Shown piece by piece: positions 42,874-56,500 of a DNA stretch of 64,000 nucleotides (position 1 is its first letter; each line of letters starts with the position of its first letter). Origin of the DNA: Suillus spraguei (Eukaryota; Basidiomycota; Agaricomycetes; Boletales; Suillaceae); NCBI GenBank assembly GCA_016800925.1, contig JABCPU010000010.1:186001-250000 (forward strand), given 5' to 3'. The position numbers and the translations under genes were made by a program. Under the pieces are notes generated by a model. It was not told the origin of the DNA. It saw nothing but the letters and a program-made list of their open reading frames with translations, and searched no databases.

Positions 42874-45036
42874 TCACATGGTTTCCCGTCTCCATTTGTT
42901 CCAATCAAATCCAGCCGCCTTCTGCTTTCCTTTCTTCGCCGCACTGCTACCACCGCCACGATTTCTCCCAGCTTTCTTTGGGAGCCTCTCATTCCTCTTG
43001 GGATCTTCATCGTGAATAGAACCGATCCCTTCGACTTCAACGATGTCATCGCTTCCATCCATCGGTGCCGTCGAATTGGGGAAAGGCTCAAACACAGCGC
43101 GAGCAGCCCCTTTGTTCTTCTCCCAATTCTTCGGATATATTTGCGGCACTAGCAAGAAATGCTCTGGTGGACACGGCGGAACGGGGTAGGATGTGATAGG
43201 CCTGAGTATCTTAGCCTTAGTACTACTAGGGGCGGGAGGCACCTGATCCTTTTGAACAATATTCAAGATGCCAGGAGGATGTGAGCTGCCACTCGCGGAG
43301 GGGAATTTGGAGACCGAGTTCGAAGCGGTGTCGTTGTTGGAAGCTGAAGACGTGGAGGACTTCAAGGGCTTTAGGGACCTCCATCGCAAAACTTGGGCCA
43401 CGGTTCAGCTTTAGTCCAGCCTCGTTTAGCAAGTGTTGATGCAGTGGCAGCATCTCTCTGCTCAGCAAATACGGATCGCACCATGCCGCCCGACCCGTAC
43501 GATTTGGAAGTCGAACCCCCGGATTTGACGAAAGGGTTTTTCGGCTTCGAAACGGAAATTGGACAGGAACTCGCGTTGGCGAATTCACTTTCCACTTTCC
43601 GCTTCTTATTCTTATTGGCCAGGGTCGCAACCATATCCTCCACACTTGACAAGGTACGCTTAGTGAGACGACCACGGTCCATAGATTCGAGTTTCGGTCG
43701 CAGTGGCTCTTCCTGTGGAGCATACAAAGGTTGATGTCGTACTGGTGGTCGAAGCGCGTCCAGTACACTCCATTGGGGCGGAGGGCGTGCTAAAGCCAAC
43801 GGGTGAAGCTGCTCTTTCTTGTCCTCGACCGCCGCCCGGATCCAGTTTTCTTTGCAAGGCAAGCGCGACGTGGAGAAAGTAGACGTTGTGCTTGCCTGCA
43901 CATCCTGAGAGGCACGTCCAGCTGGCCCACTGCTTTCTTCATCAGAGTCCGTATTTATTAGGTTTATTGGCCCCTCCATCATGTTCCGGAGGATGTACGG
44001 CTTGGTTTTGTGATCGGACCGGACATTGCAATGGTTGAGCTTGTCAACGTGCAACTTGAATACGGAGGTGAGTCCGCATGAGTACATTGAAGGTGGGTAA
44101 AGGTCCTCAAGCTGCTTGAGCGAGACATCGAGTGGAACAGGATGAAATAATAAACGATTTGAAGAGGGTCTAAAGCCAGAATCAGCAAGATTTTTGGTGA
44201 TAGCGTGCCGCGTGCAGCTAGTGAAGCGCAGGTCTGGTGATGTGACACGAATAAGTTTTGGTGCGGAATGGAGCAAGAAGGAAATTACCTATGGATGATA
44301 GCAAGGGGAACTTGGACAATATGGGGAGAGCCTCGTTACTTATATTGGTGCAGCTATGCAAGCTCAGGATTCTGAGTCCCCAGCAACCAGTCCGCGACTG
44401 CAGTTCGTCGTCACTCCACGACAGGCCACGAGCAAGCACTGTAAGGCCGTAGGATCCCACGGTTGTCCCTCTTATATCCAGCGCAGTGAGGGTATTTAAG
44501 CGACGGATCACGCCAATGGTGTCGTCGCACATTTCCTTGCAATTTGGTAGGGCCAGGAGAGTTACGAAGCAGAAGTTCTCCCGACTGGGTACTTGTTGGA
44601 GCAATGGTAAATGGACATCACTAAGAGGTATGTCATAATCCCTAAACTCTTGAGGAAGCGGGTGCATAACTTGGCCAAGTGTTGCTAACAGTCTAGGGTT
44701 AACAGACGAAACGAGAAATGGTTGCGAATCCTTGTTCTTGACAGAAAAAGGGGCTGCCAGTGGTGCTAGTGGGACCAAAGAACTGACAACGTCTCTACTG
44801 TAAGGTACAGTATGCTGAGTGTGGTGCAGTTGGTCTGCATGAGGGACGAGAGCGCGAATACAGAAGTACGCGAGGGGTGGGATGGTCTTCGAATTCTTTG
44901 GAAGCACTGTCACCATATCATAACGGGCTGGGGGGGCTGGAGGAGGCAGTATAGTTTTCGTGATTGAAATTCCTGCATCGTCAAAAACATGGGTTGCGCG
45001 CCGTTTAGCATCCCATAGCACGATTGGTTGAGACAT
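42874..45036 (-). CDS. LRR-like protein of unknown function
   Basis: Not recognised as a named gene. Model: complement(42874-43343, 43379-44233, 44289-45036), 690 residues. The first exon has leucine-rich-repeat-like steps (FVTLLALPNCKEMCDDTIG, LNTLTALDIRGTTVGSYGL, GLRILSLHSCTNISNEAL) that continue over the intron into IDLRFTSC. The middle is disordered and charged, with KNKKRKVESEF as a possible nuclear signal. The end is strongly basic (RNRGGGSSAAKKGKQKAAG) and closes FDWNKWRRETM. The second intron would be only 35 nt (43344-43378); otherwise a frameshift separates the last exon. It is divergent from FKS1 over 416 bp. Confidence 0.75.
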
Positions 45037-45452
45037 GTGTTAAGTTAAAGTCTTGGTCAATAAGCGCGACGCGTTTTATGAGATCACGTGTGGACTGTGG
45101 ATGTTTTGATTTATTTGGTTTAACAATCATAGACATGTCGTGGTCAACGGTGGCCGGCGATGTGTAGAAGATGATCCACTGGGCAGAGATAATTGTGGGA
45201 CTGCCGCATCAGAAAAGAACGCAGTGCTCAGCGTGATCGTCGTCGACCAACGACTGCTATTTTTTAATAGAATTTACTGGTAACCAAGTCTGATTTCTCA
45301 CGAGTGATGGTTCTATATCCATATGCGCATTGGCTTGTTTCACTCCGTTATCCACCGCTGGCGCTGACTTTTTCTCTCTTTTTCAGGACTTGTTATTGTT
45401 TTCCATAGTCACTCTTTACTTCGACCGCTAAACGTCCGTCGAGACTACTAAC
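45037..45452. promoter_or_regulatory. Divergent promoter of the LRR-like gene and FKS1
   Basis: 416 bp between two divergent start codons. CACGTG (45085-45090) is 49 bp from the LRR-like start and 363 bp from FKS1. The FKS1 side is pyrimidine-rich just before its ATG (CTTTTTCTCTCTTTTTCAGG at 45369-45388), typical of highly expressed fungal genes. Confidence 0.5.
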
Positions 45453-48400
45453 ATGGCTCAACCAGCCAATGGGCCCCAACAGTCTGCCAATCCTTTCCCA
45501 AACCCTCACAGCCAGCAAAATTTCTACCAACAACAATCTATCCGACAAGACTATGACAATGAATCAGAGATCGGCACTCCCTATGCTAGCACCACTCGTC
45601 TTGCAGCTAATCAACAATATTATGATTCTAACCCCTTCGCAGGTCGCGACTCTACTTCTGATGCTGGACATGGGAATCGCTCTTACGCACCATCTATTAA
45701 CTCACAGGCAAGCCAGCCGTATGGCTCCCCCTTCGCTGACTCAGCCGCCTATCCATACCCAGCTTGGTCTCCAGACCGTCAGATACCAATTTCCATGGAA
45801 GAAATAGAGGACATTTTTCTAGACCTCACCCAAAAATTTGGGTTCCAACGCGACTCCATGCGAAACATGGTTCGTAATATAATGCAATCCTGACAGGTAT
45901 AGGTACTAAAATATTTTTGCAGTTTGATTTTTTGATGCAATCCCTGGACTCCCGCGCGTCCCGAATGAGTCCAAACCAAGCCTTGTTAACCCTTCATGCC
46001 GATTATATTGGTGGACAACATGCAAATTATCGCAAGTGGTACTTTGCCGCACAGCTCAACCTCGATGACGCCGTTGGACAAACCCAGAATCCCGGCTTGC
46101 AGCGCCTCAAAAGTGTTCGAGGTGGCTCAATCAAAACACAAGGCTCGAAACACTTGGACAGCGCACTGAATCGCTGGCGTAACGCGATGAATAACATGAG
46201 TCAGTACGATAGGCTCCGCCAGATAGCACTTTACCTCCTTTGTTGGGGCGAGGCAGGCAATGTGCGCTTTGTTCCCGAGTGCCTGTGCTTCATCTTTAAG
46301 TGCGCAGATGATTACTACCGTAGTCCCGAGTGCCAAAATAGCGTGGAGCCCGTGCGGGAAGGTCTATACTTGCACACAATCATCAAGCCATTATACACGT
46401 TCATGCGTGACCAGGGTTATGAAGTTGCAGAAGGCAAGTTCGTGAGGAGGGAAAGGGATCATGATGAGATCATTGGATATGACGACATCAACCAGCTTTT
46501 CTGGTATCCTGAGGGTCTAGCACGGATTGTCCTTGAGGACCATGTAAGTGATTTCCCTTCACAGCGTGCATCAAGTTAACACAGCCTCCAGTCTCGCCTT
46601 GTGGACAAGTCACCCTCCAAGCGTTACATGAGCTTGCGACGCGTAGATTGGAACAAAGTCTTTTTCAAGACCTACAAGGAGAAGCGTTCCATTGCGCATC
46701 TACTAGTCAACTTCAATCGCATTTGGATTCTCCACATTGCAATATACTGGTTCTACACCGCATTCAACTCACCCAGAGTGTACGCGCCTCCAAATTCGCA
46801 ATTCCCTTCACCCGCAATGACCTGGTCCGCAACCGCCCTCGGAGGCGCAGTTGCCACCTTGATTATGCTCTTTGCCACGTTCGCCGAGTTCATGTATATT
46901 CCCACAACATGGAATAATGCTTCCCATCTTACAACCCGATTCATATTCCTCCTTGTTATTCTGGCGCTCACGGGTGGCCCGACGGTATACATTGCATATG
47001 TCGAGAGCCGTCCAAACCCTACCACTTCCCAGATCCCTGTTATCGTTGGCATTGTGCAGTTCTTCATCTCGATCGTTGCGACCGTGGCTTTCGGATTGTT
47101 CCCCTCCGGACGCATGTTTGGTGACCGTGTTGCTGGCAAGTCACGCAAGTACATGGCCTCGCAGACATTTACTGCGTCTTACCCGGAACTCACGCGTACT
47201 GCACGTACTGCGAGCATAATGCTCTGGCTTCTAGTCTTTGGATGCAAATTTACAGAATCATACTTTTTCCTCACCAGTTCCTTCAGCTCGCCAATCGCAG
47301 TAATGGCGCGGACTACTGTGCAGGGATGCAATGATAAGCTCTTCGGCACCGCCCTATGCTCGAATCAGGTCCCCTTCACATTGACCATCATGTATATCAT
47401 GGACTTGATCCTGTTCTTCCTTGACACATACTTGTGGTACATCATCTGGGTGGTTGTTTTCTCCGTTGCTCGCTCTTTCTCGCTTGGCCTGTCAATCTGG
47501 ACACCTTGGAAAGATGTGTATACCCGCCTTCCTAAGCGCATCTACGCCAAACTTCTTGCCACTGCTGAGATGGAGGTTAAATACAAACCCAAGGTCCTTG
47601 TCTCGCAGATCTGGAACGCCATCATCATCTCCATGTATCGCGAGCATCTCCTTGGGATTGACCATGTCCAGCGGTTGCTGTATCACCAGGCTGAAACTCC
47701 CGACGGTCGCCGAACGCTCAACCCACCTCCGTTTTTCCTGAACCAGAACGATGGGAACTATAAAGACACATTCTTCCCCGCAAATGGTGAGGCTGAACGC
47801 AGGATTTCGTTCTTTGCTAGCTCCCTCACCACCGCATTGCCCGAGCCTCTCCCCGTGGAAGCCATGCCCACATTCACAGTCCTCGTTCCGCACTATTCTG
47901 AGAAGATCCTACTCAGCTTGCGCGAAATTATCCGCGAAGAAGATCAAAACACCCGTGTGACATTGCTTGAGTACCTGAAGCAGCTCCACTCTGTTGAATG
48001 GGACAACTTCGTGAAGGATACGAAGATACTTGCTGGAGAGGGCGGGGATGGAACATCTTTGATCAATGAGAAAACGAGTAATAAAGCGGATGACTTGCCT
48101 TTCTACTGCATCGGTTTCAAGACATCGAGCCCAGAATATACCCTCCGCACACGTATCTGGGCCTCGCTGCGCGCGCAGACGCTGTATCGTACTGTCTCTG
48201 GCATGATGAACTATTCCAAAGCCATCAAGCTTCTCTATCGTGTTGAGAATCCTGGCGTCGTATCCGCGTTTGGGGGCAACACGGAGAAGCTCGAGCGGGA
48301 GCTTGAGAGGATGGCACGGCGCAAGTTCAAGTTCGCGGTCTCTATGCAGCGGTTCTCGAAGTTTAACAAGGAGGAGCAGGAAAATGCTGAGTTTTTGCTG

Positions 48401-51135
48401 CGTGCATATCCGGACCTCCAGATTGCGTACCTTGATGAAGAACCTGGGCCAAAAGGCAGCGAAGGCCGGTTGTTTTCGACGCTGATCGATGGTCATTCAG
48501 AGATTGACGACGTCACTGGTAAACGGAAGCCCAAGTTTCGCATTGAGCTGCCCGGAAATCCTATTCTTGGTGATGGAAAGTCAGACAACCAGAACCATGC
48601 CATCATTTTCTATCGCGGCGAATACCTTCAGCTCATCGATGCTAACCAGGACAACTACCTTGAAGAATGTCTCAAGATTCGGAACATCCTTGGCGAGTTT
48701 GAGGAGTACTCCATCTCAAGCCAGAGTCCGTATGCGCAATGGGGCCACAAGGAATTCAAGAAATCTCCCGTTGCTATCGTTGGCACACGCGAGTACATCT
48801 TCTCGGAGAACATTGGGGTGTTAGGTGACATTGCTGCTGGGAAGGAACAGACATTCGGTACGATGACAGCTCGTGCGCTCGCGTGGATCGGGGGTAAGCT
48901 GCACTACGGACATCCTGATTTCCTCAATGCCCTTTTTATGACAACACGCGGTGGAGTTTCAAAGGCGCAGAAGGGTTTGCATCTCAATGAAGATATCTTT
49001 GCCGGTATGAACGCCTTTGGGCGTGGTGGTCGTATCAAGCACTCGGAGTACTACCAGTGTGGAAAGGGTCGTGATCTTGGGTTCGGCACGATTCTTAATT
49101 TCCAGACTAAGATCGGTACCGGTATGGGTGAACAGATGCTCAGTCGGGAGTACTATTACCTCGGGACGCAGCTGCCCATCGATCGCTTCTTAACTTTCTA
49201 CTATGGGCATCCTGGTTTCCACATCAACAATATCTTGGTCATCTACTCAATTCAGGTGTTCATGGTCACTCGTGAGTCTCGATGCGTTGTGCGTTCGACG
49301 TGCGTTCCTCACCAATCGTAGTGCTCTTCATTGGAACTCTGAACAAGCAGCTCGCGATCTGTCAAGTTGATGCGCAGGGCAATGTACTTGGTGGTCAACA
49401 GGGTTCCGGGTGCTACAACCTGATTCCTGTCTTTGATTGGATCAAGCGCTGCATCGTCTCCATTTTCTTGGTGTTCTTCATTGCGTTCCTGCCTCTCTTC
49501 TTGCAAGGTAATTCATTGGTATTTTACTCGGGCTGGGCTTTACTGACTGACGAGCTGCAGAACTTGTTGAACGTGGAACTGGAAAAGCCCTGCTGCGTCT
49601 CGGAAAACACTTCTTGTCATTGTCTCCTGTCTTTGAAGTTTTCTCGACACAGATATACTCTCAAGCTATCTTAAGCAATCTGACATTCGGTGGAGCTCGC
49701 TATATCGCAACTGGCCGTGGTTTTGCAACGACTCGAATATCCTTCAGCATTTTATATTCCCGCTTTGCAGGACCAGGTATCTACATGGGCATGAGGAATC
49801 TGCTTATCCTTCTCTATGCTTCTCTGGCGATTTGGATACCCTATCTCATCTACTTCTGGTTCTCTGTGCTTTCGTTGTGTATTGCTCCCTTTGTTTTCAA
49901 CCCTCATCAGTTCTCATTTGCCGACTTCATCATCGACTATCGCGAGTTCCTGCGCTGGATGTCCCGGGGTAACTCGAGGTCGAAAGCTAGCAGTTGGTAT
50001 GGATACTGCCGTCTTTCTAGGACTATGATTACCGGGTACAAGAAGAAGAAACTTGGCTTTCCATCGGAAAAGCTGTCTGGAGACCTCCCTCGTGCCTCAT
50101 GGCGAGCTGTTGTCTTCTCGGAGGTTGTCTGGCCGATCTGCCATGCGGCCATCTTCATTATCGCATACATGTTCGTCAAGTCGTTCCCCAACGTCAATGG
50201 CGAGCAGAACCCCAGTCCCTTAATTCGGATAGCTGTTATCGCTATTGGTCCTATCGTGTGGAATGCTGCTGTTCTCATATCGTTATTTTTCATATCGCTA
50301 TTCTTGGGCCCCATGTTCGACAAGTGGGCGAGGTTTGCTTCGGTCATGGCTGCAGTCGCTCACTTCTTAGCGCTGCTTGGAATTGTCTCATTCTTCGAGT
50401 TCTTCGTAAGTGATTCGATCTACGCTCTTCTGACATTCAACTGATGTGTCGTAGTGGTTTCTTGAGCTTTGGGATGCATCTCATGCAGTGCTCGGTGTCA
50501 TCACTGTCGTTGCCATTCAGCGTGCGATCCAAAAGATTCTCATTGCGGTCTTCTTGTCTCGCGAGTTTAAACACGACGAAACCAATCGTGCATGGTGGTC
50601 TGGTAAATGGTACGGTCGTGGCCTCGGTAATACCGCCATGTCCCAGCCAGCTCGTGAATTCATCGTAAAGATTGTCGAGATGTCTTTATGGAGCTCAGAT
50701 TTCTTACTCGGTCACATCCTCCTGGTGATTTTGACGCCGCCCGTTCTAATTCCATTCGTCGACAAGCTGCATTCAACTATGCTGTGTAAGTGGTACTGTT
50801 GAGCTCTTTGCCTTTTTGTAAATCTGAACTCGTGGCAGTCTGGCTCCGCCCGTCCAAACAGATTCGAGCACCCCTTTACTCAACTAAGCAGAAGAGACAA
50901 AGACGATGGATTGTGAGTCCCATGATTCACCCCTCACTTCACTGGCTAAATTTTCAACATTCAACAGATCATTAAATATACCCTGCTTTATGTCCTGGTG
51001 GTGTCGGGCCTAGCATCTCTCATTGTTCTGCGTAAGTTCGACTCACATCATCTGCAATCTGTTCCTAACATGGTTCCAGCTGCTATCTTCCGAAACGAGA
51101 TCACGTTCCACTGCACTCTTTGTCAGAACATTTAA
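45453..51135 (+). CDS. FKS1: 1,3-beta-glucan synthase catalytic subunit
   Basis: Plasma-membrane GT48 enzyme making cell-wall beta-1,3-glucan from UDP-glucose; echinocandin target, activated by Rho1. Model: 45453-45869, 45923-46543, 46592-49271, 49322-49507, 49561-50405, 50455-50785, 50839-50912, 50968-51031, 51080-51135; 1757 residues, normal family length, all phases agree. A Gln/Asn-rich N-terminus is followed by the FKS1 N-terminal domain ([51 protein letters not shown]). A first membrane block is followed by the cytosolic GT48 region ([46 protein letters not shown]) and a second membrane block. The hot-spot 1 equivalent reads FLTSSFSSP (residues about 572-580); hot-spot 2 reads [10 protein letters not shown], close to yeasts. 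Confidence 0.98.
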
Positions 51136-51734
51136 TTACTGGAACACTTACACATGGACTTTGTATATCCCCTCATAAGCTTTCGACTCTGCTTGGTGTA
51201 TCATAGATAAATCAAGCTAATCTTCATGGACATATTCGTGATTCTACTTGCGTATGATAGTATGTCTGATCACAGACTTGCGATCTAGTGAACCTAGTAC
51301 ATCCTCTACAAAAACTACGTTGACGCTTATCATTAGTCACTACTCACGGCACAGTACCTTGCTGCTGTGATTATGTGGAAGATTCAACGAGATTTTGCCA
51401 AGTGGCCGAGAGAGTGATTCAAATGCATATGGGCTGAAGCACACGGCTAGGCCATGAAATCATAAGTCGGTCGGTGTCACACGCATGATGGTCCAACTAC
51501 TTTGCTAACATCGAATTGTATTGAAGTTGTGTAGTGTATACTCTAGATTGAATGATGTTACTCTGTAATCGCGAAGTCTGCTGCCAAGTGACCGGTGACT
51601 CTCCTCATCATGCCAGACGATCTCAGACTATAAAGTAATATTGCAGGAGTCGAAAAATGGCGCTGAGTAATTAGTAATAGATGATATGAATTGCTGCATC
51701 GATTGTCCATGCGAACTCGGGTCGCGCTTAGACA
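51136..51734. other. Convergent 3' intergenic region, no gene seen
   Basis: 599 bp between the stops of FKS1 and the phosphatase gene. No coding frame or repeat that I could support. Confidence 0.5.
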
Positions 51735-53348
51735 TCATACGGTCTCGCGCACTATAGCTGTCACGACCGTAACGCTGTGGTCGACGTCAGCAAAAAAAAT
51801 CATAGATTGAAAGCAATGGCTCACTCGTCAATTTTCTGCACGCTCAAAAAATCAAGGAAGTCCCAGAAAAAAGTCAAGTCAAGAACGTACCCCTCCTCGG
51901 TAATAAAGTCCCTCCCGTAAGGCTTCACCTGCGAACAATGCAAGGTACATGAAGAATGAGAGGCATGTAAAGGAAAGTTGGACTTACGCGAAAATGGGGT
52001 TATCTTCTTCCGTTCTCGCATGCACACTTGTGCATACTCAACAATGCGGTTAGCCATCATCTGCGCTTGAACATCTTCAGAGCCACCTGAGCGAGCCACA
52101 AAAGAGCAGATAGCGACAATGTCAGGCGTGAAGACATTGTCAGATAGTCCATCAGTCTGCACCCGGAACCTTTGACACATTATCCAGTGATAATTAGAAA
52201 CAACGCACGAATGCAATGATAATATCTCCATCCCGAAGTTTGGTCTCATACTGAGCAGCCTGATTTGGCTGATCAGCAAAGTGAGCGGACGGTACCATGT
52301 TTGACGGAAATTTTGTAAGCTGACTATTGATGAAAGCATCCAAATCAGAAAGCTTGTCAATGAACCGCATCTTACTATGGGCAATTGAAGAAATGGGTTT
52401 GTGTTGGTTGTCGGTATATTACCGAGGACGATCGGATAATTAGAAATCCGCTGTCACCAAGACTATGTGAAGTCTGCCTCAGTTAAGTTCCTCTGATAGT
52501 AAAGTCCGCCTACTTTGCAGCTCGCAATACACCTGACGATGCGTTAAGACTGATCAGACAAGCAGTACTAGATCCTTAACAGATGTTCAGGATGGATATG
52601 TGTGACAGCTGAGGAACAAACCTGCATTGACAAGACGCTCCCGCAACACACCATGATAGGCGCACTCAAGACATTTATATGGTGTTAACTCCCATCCTTC
52701 AACTCTTTCGCGCTCCTCGTACTCCTGAGTTGGATCAATTTCTGGTTCACCAGCCCATCCATGTTGCGCATAACGATGTGCATGATACATAAGTGTTTGC
52801 GCAAAAAGTGACGGGTCAACGCCCGAATCAACCCATCCGCCCACGCCATCAGCAACACCAAATGATACTCCCTATGAATAAAAAGTACCATATGAACACA
52901 CGGAAATATTGAGGAGGGTATGAACATACCTACCGAACTATTTTGCATCTGTCGTATGACAAAAAAATGTCCACGCAACGACACAGATCTTTTGAGTGAA
53001 ACACATGAAGCCAGACCGTCCAGGACGCACCTCTGCCACGAAGAAAAAGTCCTCACCTGCATCCCTGCTCGTCACATTTTTCCATTTTCCGAGCATCTCA
53101 TCTCGCCAGCGTCCTACTGTAGTGTCTGGTGGGAAAGGTACATGAATGCGCGATTTTTCTGGGGGCTTCGCTGCCCAGCTGGCGCCAAAATGAAATTGGT
53201 AGGGTCGGGATAACGGGGAGGTAGGTCTTGTGCTGGAGTATGTACGTGTTATTGGTGGGTTAGCGAGCTGCGACACAGATGCTAATTGATAAGTGCCCTT
53301 GTGCGTGAGTAGGCGAGGCACTGACGATGACCATAGGCCGAGGGTCAT
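51735..53348 (-). CDS. PTC7-like PP2C phosphatase, probably mitochondrial
   Basis: PP2C-type metal-dependent Ser/Thr phosphatase; yeast Ptc7 acts in mitochondria, including on coenzyme Q synthesis. Model, minus strand: 53348-53031, 52948-52934, 52871-52622, 52574-52514, 52462-52423, 52370-52209, 52156-51988, 51928-51891, 51835-51825, 51774-51735; 367 residues, in frame. The start MTLGLWSSSVPRLL gives a presequence-like N-terminus; an upstream in-frame ATG is at 53462. PP2C motifs are all reconstituted by splicing: GVSFGVADGVGGW, GSSTACLI, NLGDSGFLIIR, GDIIIAFTDGLSDN, and a final GGK-I-DDVTVV. Exons of 15 nt (MQNSS) and 11 nt are needed for the motifs, so automated models are likely to be wrong here. 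Confidence 0.92.
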
Positions 53349-53574
53349 CGTGAAAGGGAACAACAATTCGGTGAGGAGCAACCTGGACTTTGATTTTGAA
53401 AACACATGACCCCCAACGCGCTGACACATCATGTGACGCGTCATCAACCCCAGGTTATGCATAAACGCTCAAGCAATTCATTTGTTACATACTAATCCAT
53501 ATACAAGTGCTAGGTTATACAGTTCACAGCTGTGTAGCAGTTGATGTTGTCCAAACGAGCCCATTGGATAAAAC

Positions 53575-56500
53575 CTCATAAAAGTCTTTCAATGTAGCTC
53601 TCAATCATTCCAGCGGGTGTCAAGGGATATTCTTTCAGTTCCACTTGGCCATTCACAACAAAGGTGTTGGGTTGCATCATCATCTTGCGAGGCTACAAAA
53701 CGGTAAGGTCGTACAATTTCATTTCATGGTGAACACGCACTTGTTTCTTCTTGAGAACGATGTCCCGAATCTCGCCATCCCATCCTGGAAGAGGTGTGGT
53801 GAGTTTAGTATAGAAGTCCCGCGCTCCAGCACCATCAGCTGTGCTCCTTCGAACTTGAAGGTCGATGAGCAGTTTTCCTGCAACAGCCTGTCCATGGGCC
53901 AAGCATCTCTGGCGGTCAAGCTGATTGAAAGGCGTAAGGTAGGATCATCGGACGGTATAGTGCAAAATAACTGACGCGAATATACAGGTTCTCTAGTGAA
54001 TTATCTGCGCCGCGAACCTCTTCGAAAGTCACTAAACCTTCCTTAATCATATGCTGGGTAATACCAAGACTAAGTGCCGAGACAGTCAGACAGCTGATGT
54101 AGAAGTTGCGGAACTCACCGAGCTTGCATGTGTGCCTGGCCGTGTTTCTTCGTGGCAGGATCATAGAACTCAAGAGCACGTAGACCAGCACGTGCCATTA
54201 GCAAGAAGGTGATATAAACGACATCATCGCAAGTCTTCTTATCGGTATACTATGATCAGAGCTGTCAGTAAGTAGTACACGCAGTGAGAAGGAAGAACTC
54301 GCGCCAAATATGTTGAGGATCGTTGGATTGCTTGCGACTGAAAGTGGCGCGGCTTTAGTGATCGATAACTTCACGAGGCCGCTCTACATAACTCACGGTA
54401 GAGGGCAACGGTTTCTGCGCGACACTCCTCCATTGAGGACGAAACTTCGCCAAGAACCGAACCGGGTGTTTGACCAGGTTTATACCACGATGTGCTATGC
54501 TGCATTCATGTCAATTCTATAGTCTCAAAGGATGAACTTACATCTTCTTCCCAGTCAGCGGGTTGATGATCTGGAGCATGCAACTTGAGATTAAGGCCGA
54601 GCTCAAAGTAAGCGATACAAACCTTCTCTGGGTCAAAGTTTTTTGAGCCATCAGCAGCTTCCTGGAAAAGCTTCCCAGATCCATGGCCCAACAGCTCGTG
54701 GTTTGCAACTTGAAGTTCGAAGGCGCGCGAATCCCATTCATTGTACAGGTCAAGATCATCAGGATGGATGAAGGTAATTTCTTCGTCTGCGTGAAGCAAC
54801 AATAAGCAGTACAACAAACCATGGCTGACGGCAGGACTTACCTGGCGCCTTTGCTGAAAGAATGTTCTAAGAGAAAGGTAAGCGTAGGACAAGTTACCCC
54901 CGAAAATATACTGACAGCGAGGGAGACGTTCTTGAAGCCAGTGGATTCTCGGATATCGTAGTAGTTCTTATTAATGCATGTCAGTGGGATAAGTCTACCC
55001 TCGGCTGAGATTACCTACGGGAATCTTGGTAGGGTCGCCGTCAATCAGTTACGCTCGAAGATACTCCATGTACTCACATTAATACCAGCAGGGATACCTG
55101 TCGTTTCAATAAGTAGAATCATTTCGCGTGTCGAGGTGCACTTGCCTCCCGTAGCGAAGTTCACAATCTCCAATGCAGTGAAATCCGGTTTTCTAAACAC
55201 GTCAACCTCAAAGTCCTCACCCCAAGGCAAAACCTTGATTAACTCCGTTGCGCCATTGACAAGTATGTCGTACTTGGCGCTAAGCTCTTTGTTCACAATA
55301 GCAGTAAAACCTATCAGAGGTAATCAGTACTGCGGATATCAGCGAACACAATTGGCTTACCTTCCCACTCGGCACGACCACCATATGGGTCAACGTACGT
55401 TTCGATAAAGCCTATGTAGCTCTCGACGACAGGACCAATGTCCTTTACCCAATGTGCCGAGGCAGCCTTGTGCTCCTCGATCGATCCAGTCTTAAAACTG
55501 ATTGAATAGTACAGAAAGGGCAGAAAGTCACAAAAATTAAGACGTACGAACTGATGTAGCCCTCGATCATCTTTGTCTGGGTGTCACTGGCCGTATACTT
55601 TTTGGCCTGAAAAAGAAGGTAAGAAACAAACATGTAGATAAACATAAGGTTAACCCGACCTCATGCAAAGCCGCAACAGCCTTTGCTAATGCCGCTGAGA
55701 AGTCGCCATACTCGACGGTCAATTTGATAGATGTCGATTCTGCGTTTATCTTATGGATGATCGGTTCAGTCTTGTCGACAGAGGCAATAAGAAGTGTAAA
55801 GTCATGGGGCCCATTCTTGCGGACACTGCAAGGAAATCAGATGCGTTTCGTATACTTTGAATATTATGCTGACCGAGTGTTCAAAACGTCGACTCCGATT
55901 TTCTCAGCAGCAGCTTGAACGGCCGCGACCTCTTCGTCCATAATCGTTTGACCAAGGTAATAGTTAGAGATGTGTCCATCCCTTGGTTTGCCGATGGAAA
56001 GAGAGTTTTCAGGTGAGAGTGCATATACATGGTCTTTTAGCTGATTATATTGTTGCATTAGTTTCGGATATCAACCGGCATTTAGCTACTGACCTCGTTC
56101 CATAAAGGGATAGCATTAGCTGCATTAGCTGACTTCTCGACCACAGCAGCAAATTTTGCTTCGGAAACGCGAGGTACGATCTTCGTGAAACCGAAGCTCT
56201 TGTAGTTTACCAAGTTGTGCAAAACCTTGAGTAAAAGGGGTTAATTACACGAGGTACACAACGACTTGGACGAGTGCTTGCCTGGGATGAATACTGCAGT
56301 ACTTGTTCAAAATCTTCACGAGAGATACCAGACTTTTGGCGGAGTGCATGTAAATCAGCCAACTTTTCATTGGAGCTGAAGGTAAGTATGAGGAGATCGT
56401 AGAGCTTCAATGCTTGGGGAGTCCACTGTTCTTGAATGATCCGAGCGCCTGCCCATGAAGCTTGTCCAACGTAGTGAGTATAGAGCTTCTCCTTCAATCT

